Shown here one piece after another: positions 35,786-42,845 of a DNA stretch of 64,000 bases. Both the position numbers and the translations under genes were made by a program. Source of the stretch: Flammeovirga kamogawensis (GTDB lineage: Bacteria > Bacteroidota > Bacteroidia > Cytophagales > Flammeovirgaceae); contig NZ_CP076129.1 in assembly GCF_018736065.1 (NCBI RefSeq), positions 1,054,001-1,118,000 of the forward strand, in the 5' to 3' direction. The notes beneath the pieces were generated by a model. The model was given only the letters and a program-made list of their open reading frames with translations, had not been told where the DNA came from and ran no database searches. How positions within the stretch are numbered: position 1 is the first letter of the stretch; every line of letters starts with the position of its first letter.

Positions 35786-35973
35786 CGATATTATTGTATT
35801 CTCTTAATACCTATTGAAACCAATGTGTTATATAAACTTATGCACAATTGTATCAAAGAGTAATTGATAAAAGAAAAAATATTTTGATAAATAATTAGAT
35901 ATTGTAATACATAAAGTAATGTGACTTATAATGGCTAACTACTTTAATGTTAAATTTAATAAGGAGGGAAGAA

Positions 35974-35994
35974 CGGTGGTCAAACTGACCACCG
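35974..35994. repeat. GTGGTCA palindrome, copy 2
   Basis: Nine-bp arms CGGTGGTCA and TGACCACCG around a 3-bp spacer AAC, followed by ATATAA. Located 20 bp beyond the parB2 stop. No T run follows on the minus strand, so a terminator is unlikely. Confidence 0.6.
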
Positions 35995-36014
35995 ATATAA
36001 TAATGATAAAAACG

Positions 36015-36848
36015 TTATTTTTTTAATTGATTCACTACATTTTCTAGATAAGAAATGAGTTCTTGTTTTTCATCAGTGCCTAAATTTTTATTCCAAGATT
36101 TCACCTGTGAATCTATCTTAGAAATATATGAACCTAAATAATTTATATCTCTTTCTCTAGGTTGGATAACTTCTTGATTAGTGGATGCCTCTCCTTTTAG
36201 AAAAGCTACTAAATCTAAGATTTCATCCAATTGTTTAGCTGCTTCTAGCATTCTTGCTCTGGTGTATGTAGACTCTCCTGTTAAATACATAACTCTTTCA
36301 ATAGTAGGTAATGCATCAACAACACTAGCAATAGATGCATCTCTACGAATTGTTTTCTCACCTATTCCATGTAAATCAGCTAATTTTTGAGCTAATTTTC
36401 CACCACTACCAGCTCTACCCAAGTTTTCTGTAGATTTATGCATATTGTAATGCAAACCACGGTAATAAGAAGTTTCGTTACTATTTAAATTACGTCTACC
36501 GAGCTGGAGTTGAATCATATATTCTTTTACTTCTTCTATAGAAGCATAATATTTGTATTCAACTTTAAATTCGATATCATGTTTTTTGCAAATCTCAAAC
36601 CGATGATGACCGTCTATAATATACAGTTCATCATCATTTTTTTTCCAAATTTTTAAAGGGTCATGACACCCTTCTTCTTGTACAGAACGTTCTAACTGAG
36701 CAAATTCTTCAGGTTTTAGCTTTCTTATATAATGCTCTAATTCCGGAAGAATTGAAATAGTATCTCTTACTTCAGCTTTTAAACTTTTGCCAATCGTTGA
36801 TTGAGTATTTGATGGCATCTGAAAATTAAAACTCTTACTTTTTGCCAT
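36015..36848 (-). CDS. ParB-like partition protein 2
   Basis: A 277-residue ParB-type protein: DGHHRFEI (79-86) and QLQLGRRNLNSNETSYYRG (about 113-131) form the N-terminal CTP-binding core. A helix-turn-helix lies at about 150-175 (KLADLHGIGEKTIRRDASI), and the C-terminal helices (about 250-277) could dimerise. Its start is 2 bp after the parA2 stop, so the pair is an operon. Compared with ParB1 it is shorter and lacks the extension. Two GTGGTCA palindromes downstream are candidate binding sites. Confidence 0.82.
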   Translation of the reverse strand: MAKSKSFNFQMPSNTQSTIGKSLKAEVRDTISILPELEHYIRKLKPEEFAQLERSVQEEGCHDPLKIWKKNDDELYIIDGHHRFEICKKHDIEFKVEYKYYASIEEVKEYMIQLQLGRRNLNSNETSYYRGLHYNMHKSTENLGRAGSGGKLAQKLADLHGIGEKTIRRDASIASVVDALPTIERVMYLTGESTYTRARMLEAAKQLDEILDLVAFLKGEASTNQEVIQPRERDINYLGSYISKIDSQVKSWNKNLGTDEKQELISYLENVVNQLKK

Positions 36849-36850
36849 AA

Positions 36851-37792
36851 TTAATCTAGTATTTCGATTGCCAAGTTTAAGTAATCATCTGCCCCTTTAG
36901 AATCAGGAGCGTATTCGAAAATATCTTTTTGTGCACCCGTAGATTCTGCAATTGCGATAGAATCATGAATAAATGTATCAAAAACATTGTAGTTGGTTAC
37001 CTGATCACGGAGTCCCTTCATAAAATCTCTGTGTAGAACAGTTTTAGGTTTGATAGATGTAAACAGAAAACCAAGAATCTGAATATTTGGATTTAAGTCG
37101 CGAACATCATTTATTAAATTAAACATATTCGAGATACCATTCATACTAAAAGGTTCAGCATCTAAAGGAATAATAATATCTGTAGAAGCAACCAAAGAAC
37201 CCGCTGTTAGAATACTTAAAGATGGAGGACAATCAATAAGAACAAAATCATAGTTCTCAGCAATTGGTCCAATTACATTTTTAATGCGTTTGTATCCTCC
37301 AATTGTTTGTTTTTGTAATTCTAAAGTAGCTGCATCTAAATTAATAGTAGAAGGTAATAAGTGTAGATTCTCACTATGTTTATGAAGAATTTTTTCCCAA
37401 TCGTCCGTTTTTCCTAATACAAGATCAACAAATTCTGGTTGAGGGTTAGTACACCCAAGATATTGAGAGAGGTTACCTTGAGGATCAAGATCTACTAACA
37501 ATACTTTTTTACCTTTAAGTTCTAGTGCTTTTCCAAGATTACAAGCTGTGGTTGTTTTTCCAACTCCACCTTTGTTGTTTATAATACTGATAATTTTAGC
37601 ATCGGATTCATCTTCCAAACCAAATTTACTTAATACCTCTGCGAGTCTTTCTATGTATTCTTGTTTAAAAGAATAGTTGCCATTAAGTGCTTTATGGAGA
37701 GAGTTACTAGGTAAGCCTGCCTGTCTTTCTAAGGCAGAGATCTTAAGCATATCATTTTTCTTGATAAACTTCAGTATTTTTTCTTGGTTCAT
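36851..37792 (-). CDS. ParA-like partition ATPase 2 with N-terminal helix-turn-helix
   Basis: A 313-residue ParA. Residues about 5-60 form a helix-turn-helix (ISALERQAGLPSNSLHKALNGNYSF). The ATPase shows the canonical deviant Walker A KGGVGKT (74-80), then LLVDLDPQGNLSQYLG and FVLIDCPPSLSILTAG. The N-terminal DNA-binding part suggests self-repression, as in plasmid ParAs of the P1/F type. Cotranscribed with parB2. ATG start. Confidence 0.88.
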   Translation of the reverse strand: MNQEKILKFIKKNDMLKISALERQAGLPSNSLHKALNGNYSFKQEYIERLAEVLSKFGLEDESDAKIISIINNKGGVGKTTTACNLGKALELKGKKVLLVDLDPQGNLSQYLGCTNPQPEFVDLVLGKTDDWEKILHKHSENLHLLPSTINLDAATLELQKQTIGGYKRIKNVIGPIAENYDFVLIDCPPSLSILTAGSLVASTDIIIPLDAEPFSMNGISNMFNLINDVRDLNPNIQILGFLFTSIKPKTVLHRDFMKGLRDQVTNYNVFDTFIHDSIAIAESTGAQKDIFEYAPDSKGADDYLNLAIEILD

Positions 37793-38617
37793 TTTCTAAA
37801 AAGTATAATTTTTAACTTTACGCTCTGCAATTAAGTAAAAAAATCATCTTTTATAAAATATTTAACCTTAAAAAGTAACTATTTCTACTATTTAAGTTGA
37901 AAAATATACTTGTAGTTAAAATTCTAAGTAGATATTCATACTTTTTGATGGAATTGAGATAAATTTCATTTTAAATCAAGAAACTATTTAACACAAAATA
38001 CCCTTCTTAAATTTTCAAGAAGGGTATCTTCAATTAAAATACTATGTTATTCAAATAATAGATTATTTAGTTTTTAGGTAAATTATGATGATCTCATTTT
38101 TATTTTTTATTCAATATCCATTCAATTATTTCATGTCCTTACTAGATAATACGCTATCCTTAGCGGAGGGTTATTTTGCCTTTGTACATGATTTTTCAGA
38201 ATTCAATTAGATAGTAGAATTTGCAAATAACTGACTTATAAACTTACATTATTATTCTAAGTAGAATTGATATCATTTATTAAGTGAGAGAGATTTGGTT
38301 AATAAATAGATGTACTTATTATAATAAAAGTACATCAACAGAAAAATTGAAGAGATAAACAAAAACTAAAAAATTGAGAAGTAAATAATAATTATAACGT
38401 AGCGTATAGTATCGTGTACACGATATAATTTTTAAAGTGAATATTTAGTTTTATTTATAAATATTGTATGTTTTACCCTTATTGTAATAACGTTTTCTAT
38501 ATAATTAAGGCGTATATTTGTGCCAATGATAAACACAAAACCAGTTTTTATTAATATCTACTGTTAAATAAATAATTTTTAATAACGATATCTGACATCT
38601 ATTAAATATCTACTAAC
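37793..38617. other. Gene-poor region upstream of parA2
   Basis: About 820 bp with an 11-bp-stem hairpin at 37998-38027 (ATACCCTTCTT, then the complement), without a clear T run, and no convincing gene. One 41-residue plus-strand frame at 38085-38210 is not supported by any motif. It probably contains the parA2 promoter and the promoter of the 38618 gene near 38493-38520. Confidence 0.45.
38493..38520 (+). promoter_or_regulatory. Possible promoter of the 38618 gene
   Basis: TATATTTG at 38513-38520 matches the Bacteroidetes -7 consensus TANNTTTG, preceded by TTTT at 38493-38496 (16-bp spacing, shorter than usual). Confidence 0.3.
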
Positions 38618-39319
38618 ATGGCAACAAAAAGGAACTACAATTATATCCTCGAAGAGGAGAAATTGTCTTTAGACTCATACCGTATTTTTGGAAAATACAT
38701 TATTTATGCGGATGGGTATATCAATCAAGAATTGAAAAAACAAATCAATTACGCAGCAGTTACAGGTAAACCTTTCATAATTCATGAAAGAAAAAGTTAC
38801 TATTTAGGGAAGATTGTTCTTACCTTATTTAGAGGTAATAGCTCTAAGAAAAACTTTCTTTATTTAGATGGTAATCCTCAGAATAATAACATAAATAATT
38901 TGATGTGGGGTTTGGCTCCGGTAAATGCTCAGTTTAAAGAACGAGTAAGCGAATTACCAGATAGGTTAATGAGTGATAAAACCGTTTGTTACAAATTACC
39001 CTCTTTTCCGGGTACTTATATTGATAGAAAAGGAAGGTTTTATACCGTAGAAAAAGGTTACCGTTTAAAACTTTTGAAATCAAGACTTTTAGATGGAATC
39101 CCGAGTGCGTCTTATATAAGTATAGATAAAAAAGGAGCGACTATGTATACGCATATTTGTATGTTAGAAGCTTTTAAAGGAATTAAGTACGGTACAGCTA
39201 GAATAACATGGAAAGACGGTGATAAAACAAATGCTGCACTTTCTAACTTAGAAGTAGTAAAAACTAAATCAACTAAGAACCAAAATGAAATAAAAGAAGA
39301 GGATATAAGTATTGTTTAA
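38618..39319 (+). CDS. HNH/NUMOD-like DNA-binding protein
   Basis: A 233-residue protein with two copies of a NUMOD/HNH-like segment. LDGNPQNNNINNLMWG (about 83-98) resembles the metal/DNA-contact strand of HNH endonucleases, and WKDGDKTNAALSNLEVV (about 198-214) is a weaker second copy. An earlier part, FGKYIIYADGYINQ, resembles NUMOD4. A full catalytic HNH (His-Asn-His) set is not complete, so it may be a homing-type endonuclease relative or only DNA-binding. Single gene with its own terminator. Close to the parS-like site at 39418. Confidence 0.55.
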   Translation: MATKRNYNYILEEEKLSLDSYRIFGKYIIYADGYINQELKKQINYAAVTGKPFIIHERKSYYLGKIVLTLFRGNSSKKNFLYLDGNPQNNNINNLMWGLAPVNAQFKERVSELPDRLMSDKTVCYKLPSFPGTYIDRKGRFYTVEKGYRLKLLKSRLLDGIPSASYISIDKKGATMYTHICMLEAFKGIKYGTARITWKDGDKTNAALSNLEVVKTKSTKNQNEIKEEDISIV

Positions 39320-39342
39320 AACGTTTTAAATCATCTTCTCTT

Positions 39343-39375
39343 AAAGTCACTTTAATTCTGTTAAGGTGACTTTTT
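39343..39375 (+). terminator. Intrinsic terminator after the 38618 gene
   Basis: Stem built from AAAGTCAC and GTGACTTT with a T run (TTTTTATTT) on the plus strand. Confidence 0.75.
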
Positions 39376-39417
39376 ATTTATATCACTTTGATAATTAATA
39401 ATATATAAATTGAAATA

Positions 39418-39443
39418 CGGTTTTGGTAAATTTGCTAAAATCG
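39418..39443. repeat. 26-bp palindrome, copy 4 (candidate parS-like site)
   Basis: CGGTTTTGGTAA, 2-bp spacer, TTGCTAAAATCG. Matches the shared consensus in most positions and lies between two plus-strand genes. Confidence 0.75.
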
Positions 39444-39576
39444 GAAAACTGTTTGTTTATTTTCTCTTAAAATGAATAGAAAATATTAAAATACTACAGT
39501 AAAAACGTTATTAATTTTTCGTGGATATTATTATCTTAGCAAGGTCAAATAAATTAACAAAGAATTGAATTATAAT

Positions 39577-40056
39577 ATGAAATTGGTATTAGAAAAGAAG
39601 GACCGAATTCGAATGTTCGAAGAAGGAAATAAACTACCTTATGACTTATTGCTATTAGCAGATGAAACAATAGATGCTATTGACCAATATATACACGATT
39701 CTGAAATTTATATTTATGAAAGAGGAGATGAAACTCTGGGGGTATATGCATATCAAATGTTTGATGAAGAATCTATTGAGATAAAGAATATTGCGGTTTC
39801 AAAAAATAATCAAGATGAAGGTATTGGTCAGAAAATGCTTCTTGATGCAGTGGAAAAAGCAAAGAAAAGAGGCTTTAAATATCTTTTGATAGGAACATCA
39901 AATGCTGCATTTAGGCAATTATATATCTATCAAAAAATAGGGTTTGAATTTTATGAAATTAAAAAGAACTATTTTACAGAGAAGTACAAAGAACCAATAA
40001 TTGAAAATGGTATAAAATTAAATCATCAACTTGTTTTGAGAAAGAAATTATTCTAA
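39577..40056 (+). CDS. GNAT N-acetyltransferase
   Basis: A 159-residue GNAT enzyme with ETLGVYAYQMFDEESIEIKNIAVSKNNQDEGIGQKMLLDAVEKAKKRGFKYLLIG, containing the core strand and pyrophosphate-binding loop (Q/D-x-G-I-G). The longer frame begins with TTG (39565); ATG at 39577 is preferred. No substrate is evident. Followed by the MFS transporter gene after 142 bp. Confidence 0.75.
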   Translation: MKLVLEKKDRIRMFEEGNKLPYDLLLLADETIDAIDQYIHDSEIYIYERGDETLGVYAYQMFDEESIEIKNIAVSKNNQDEGIGQKMLLDAVEKAKKRGFKYLLIGTSNAAFRQLYIYQKIGFEFYEIKKNYFTEKYKEPIIENGIKLNHQLVLRKKLF

Positions 40057-40140
40057 ACAAGAAATGTATAAATAAAGCATCTTATTAGAAATAGTAAGGT
40101 GCTTTTTTTGAAGAGTATTAACACGTATTCTTGATTGAGG

Positions 40141-40172
40141 TTTTGAATCAGATATTAATAACGTAACCTTTG
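40141..40172 (+). promoter_or_regulatory. Strong Bacteroidetes-type promoter of the MFS gene
   Basis: TTTTG at 40141-40145, an 18-bp spacer and TAACCTTTG at 40164-40172 match the -33 and -7 elements (TTTG and TANNTTTG). It ends 26 bp before the MFS ATG. Confidence 0.6.
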
Positions 40173-40198
40173 CACTCTAATACTTAATCAAATTAATA

Positions 40199-41383
40199 AT
40201 GAATAGTAAAGAGAGAAAAAGGTTTATTTTATTGCTAGGGTTATTAGCTATGATAGGACCTTTTAATATAGATACATGCTTACCCGCACTTACACAAATT
40301 AGTAATGAACTAGGCGTAACATTTCAGCGTGTAGAAATTAGCATGAGTATCTTCTTTTTAGGCTTTGGAATTGGCCAGTTATTTGGAGGTTACTTTTCTG
40401 ATATAAAAGGAAGGAAATGGATTGTTTCTTTAGGTTTAATTATTTCGATAGTTGGTAGTATTGTTTTAATTTTTACACCATCAATAGAAGTTTTTTATAT
40501 TTTCAGAGCATTTCAAGGTCTTGGAGCAGGATGTGTTGGAGTATCTGTTGCAGCAATTGTTAGAGATAATTTTGAAGGAAATGAAGCAGCAAGTGTAATG
40601 TCATTGGTAATGATGATTGCAATGGGCGCTCCTTTAATTGCACCATCAATAGGAGCAACATTTTTACACTTTAGTACATGGAATAGTATATTCATTTTTA
40701 TAGCATTGTATGGAATAATCACTTTAATTTTCTTACAACTGCGGTTAGAAAATGTGATACCACCAAAAGAAAGTAGACACTCATTTTTTAAAGGAATAAA
40801 AAGAGTTTACAGCAATAAACCTGCTTTAGGTTATATGGCTGCAATGGCTATACCATCAGGAGCATTGTATACGTATTTAACAACAGCACCATTTATATAT
40901 CAAGAGTTTTTTAATATTCCAGAGAAACAGTTTGCAATATTATTTGGAGTAAATGGCTTATCATTAATTATAATGAATAAGTTAAATTCAAAGTTAGTTT
41001 TAAAGCACTCTCCTAAAAGAATGTTGAATATTGGATTGACTATTCATATTAGTACATTAGTAATTCTATTAATTAGTCTGCTATTATTTAAACCTAACTT
41101 CTATTTTATTTTACCAATGATTACACTTCATGTGTCAACTCTTGGATTTATTTCTGGTAATGCAACAACAATTGCTTTAGAAAAATTTGATAAAAGTTTG
41201 GCAGGTTTGGCCAATTCACAAATGAGAGTAGTAGGTATTATTGTTGGTTCTTTAGCAGGAGCAACGGCAAGTACATTAAATAACGGTACTTTATTTCCTC
41301 CAATTATAGTAATGATGTTTTGTTCTCTTTTAGGAATATCTTTATATATATTTTTGGAGAGAAAACATAAAGTAGCAGTATAA
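40199..41383 (+). CDS. Bcr/CflA-family MFS drug efflux transporter
   Basis: A 394-residue transporter with about twelve membrane helices. Bcr/CflA signatures are LPALTQISNELGV near the start, FGIGQLFGGYFSDIKGRKW (MFS motif A), RAFQGLGAGCVGVSVAAIVRD, and GNATTIALEKFDKSLAGLANS in the second half. Such proteins pump drugs and small peptides out by proton antiport. A good promoter lies just upstream. An IS3 element sits 14 bp behind the stop and separates the gene from a hairpin terminator at 42788. Confidence 0.88.
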   Translation: MNSKERKRFILLLGLLAMIGPFNIDTCLPALTQISNELGVTFQRVEISMSIFFLGFGIGQLFGGYFSDIKGRKWIVSLGLIISIVGSIVLIFTPSIEVFYIFRAFQGLGAGCVGVSVAAIVRDNFEGNEAASVMSLVMMIAMGAPLIAPSIGATFLHFSTWNSIFIFIALYGIITLIFLQLRLENVIPPKESRHSFFKGIKRVYSNKPALGYMAAMAIPSGALYTYLTTAPFIYQEFFNIPEKQFAILFGVNGLSLIIMNKLNSKLVLKHSPKRMLNIGLTIHISTLVILLISLLLFKPNFYFILPMITLHVSTLGFISGNATTIALEKFDKSLAGLANSQMRVVGIIVGSLAGATASTLNNGTLFPPIIVMMFCSLLGISLYIFLERKHKVAV

Positions 41384-41433
41384 GAATAACTATTTATTGT
41401 CTAGTCCGTCCATAGCGTTACAGATTTAGACTA

Positions 41434-42330
41434 TTATATATTGATAGCATCGAGTGTAGACTCGGTGCTATTTTTACTTTTATAAGTTCTCATTTTTATT
41501 TCACTTTGCTGATGCATCTCAACAGGTGTCTTCATATAATTACTCCAATGAGGCCTTTCATTATTGTAAATATATACAGATTCTCTAATAAATTTATTCA
41601 TTAAATCGAGATCATTAATTTTTATTCCTAAAATAAATTCTTGCTTAAGAATTCCGTTTATTCTTTCTGCTACCGCATTTTGATAAGGATCGTAAGATTC
41701 CGTCATCGAGCACAATACTTTATTTTCCTGAAGATGTCGTTGATACTCGTGACTACAATATTGTAATCCTCTATCTGAATGGTGTATCATTGGTAAATCA
41801 ACATAGTTTCTATTTTTCAGTGCTTCTTTTAATGCTGCAATAGCTCCATTTGCATTCAAACTATCTGATACATTTAACCCCATTATTTTCTTAGAATAGG
41901 CATCTGTTACTAAGGAGAGATACATTGGGTTACTTCGCTCACCTATGTAAGTTATATCAGAAACTAATACTTGTTCAGGTCTATTTATTTCCAAATGCTC
42001 AATAAGATTTTTATGCTTTTTAAATCTGTGATGAGAATTTGTAGTGACATGATATTGTTTTTTAGGCTTGATATCGAGTCGATTAGCCCTCATGATATCA
42101 AAAAGCTTATCTCTACCTACATTTAGTAATTGCAATTCAGGAAGAAGTAATTGATATAATTTCCTTGTCCCTATTTTAGTTTGCTTCAAACGAATTCTTT
42201 TCACTAAGTCTACTACTTTAGATGCAATACTATTATTATTTTTTACTTTCCTTTTCGAACGATAATAAATTTGTCGATTTAACCCAAGCAATTCACAAGT
42301 CGGTTTGACTCCTATTTTTTCTTCTTTTTT
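41434..42330 (-). CDS. IS3-family transposase OrfB (made by -1 frameshift from orfA)
   Basis: Catalytic domain of the OrfAB transposase. DDE residues appear in VLVSDITYIG (first Asp), HHSDRGLQYCS (second Asp) and NAVAERINGILKQEF (Glu). The region upstream reads KKIGVKPTCELLGLNRQIYY, as usual for IS3 OrfB. Its own frame offers only a TTG near 42291, so expression should come from slippage on the A-AAA-AAG heptamer at 42324-42330, where orfA ends. The start given here is the slippery site, not a start codon. Confidence 0.85.
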   Translation of the reverse strand, partial: KKEEKIGVKPTCELLGLNRQIYYRSKRKVKNNNSIASKVVDLVKRIRLKQTKIGTRKLYQLLLPELQLLNVGRDKLFDIMRANRLDIKPKKQYHVTTNSHHRFKKHKNLIEHLEINRPEQVLVSDITYIGERSNPMYLSLVTDAYSKKIMGLNVSDSLNANGAIAALKEALKNRNYVDLPMIHHSDRGLQYCSHEYQRHLQENKVLCSMTESYDPYQNAVAERINGILKQEFILGIKINDLDLMNKFIRESVYIYNNERPHWSNYMKTPVEMHQQSEIKMRTYKSKNSTESTLDAINI

Positions 42331-42740
42331 GAATTGGTCAACTGCTTGGGTAAAGACTTTTTTCTAATAGGAATATTAAACTCATCCTCAGCAATATCGA
42401 TCATCATATCAAAGAAAATTGCTTTTTTATCTGTTACGTAGAGTTGTTTTTCTAAAGAAGCTTTTTGCTTCTCTAATAATAGAACCTTTTGTTCTAGCTC
42501 CAATAATTTTTGTTCTGGTGTCTTTCCCATTTTTAATTTAGATTTATTATCCCAATCTAAATTACCATACTTTCTTATCCAAGTACGGATGGTACCATGA
42601 CCTTGTATTCCATATTTAAGTCTAGCTGCCGTTATACCTATTTCCCCTCGTTCCACTTCATCTACAATTTGTAATTTAAAAGAGTAGCTGTAATCTTTTT
42701 GTGTACGTTTAGTGTACTGATATTCTTGATCTTCATTCAT
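42312..42740 (-). CDS. IS3-family OrfA (helix-turn-helix and leucine zipper)
   Basis: A 142-residue protein with an N-terminal helix-turn-helix (YSYSFKLQIVDEVERGEIGITAARLKYGI, then TIRTWIRKYG) and a leucine-zipper-like segment (KLLELEQKVLLLEKQKASLEKQL). It binds the IS ends and forms the N-terminal part of the transposase. It ends in a poly-Lys run that includes the slippery heptamer for the -1 frameshift into orfB. Confidence 0.88.
   Translation of the reverse strand: MNEDQEYQYTKRTQKDYSYSFKLQIVDEVERGEIGITAARLKYGIQGHGTIRTWIRKYGNLDWDNKSKLKMGKTPEQKLLELEQKVLLLEKQKASLEKQLYVTDKKAIFFDMMIDIAEDEFNIPIRKKSLPKQLTNSKKKKK
42324..42330 (-). promoter_or_regulatory. Programmed -1 frameshift site of the IS3 element
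   Basis: On the minus strand the sequence is A-AAA-AAG, the standard IS3 heptamer, near the end of orfA. Shifting back by one base reads on into the orfB frame without a stop. Confidence 0.75.
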
Positions 42741-42787
42741 AATGTTACGTTTTGTGTAACACTAATTCAGGACGAGACATATTTACT

Positions 42788-42826
42788 AAAAAAGGAGTAA
42801 CTGATTAAATCAATTACTCCTTTTTT
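42788..42826. terminator. Bidirectional terminator beside the IS element
   Basis: Perfect 13-bp stem (AAAAAAGGAGTAA) with a 13-bp loop, 8 bp outside the IS right end. It ends the 42846-44528 gene and, before the insertion, would have ended the MFS gene. Confidence 0.85.
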
Positions 42827-42845
42827 AGTACGTTTAAATTACGCC

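Larger units (their letters stand above)
41398..42779 (-). mobile_element. IS3-family insertion sequence (1382 bp)
   Basis: Bounded by 25-bp imperfect inverted repeats: TGTCTAGTCC... at 41398-41422 and its partner at 42755-42779 (reading TGTCTCGTCC on the minus strand), both ending in GTTACA. A 3-bp duplication TAT flanks it (41395-41397 and 42780-42782), typical of IS3. It carries orfA and orfB on the minus strand and looks intact. It is inserted between the MFS gene and a bidirectional terminator at 42788-42826. Confidence 0.85.

Noticed and set aside
38085-38210. 41-residue plus-strand reading frame
   Set aside because: No motif, no terminator linked to it, hydrophobic only at the start, and no start or promoter support; probably chance.
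5008-39443. The 26-bp palindrome as a dif/Xer recombination site
   Set aside because: dif sites have 11-bp arms around a 6-bp centre and occur once per replicon; here the spacer is 2 bp and there are four copies.
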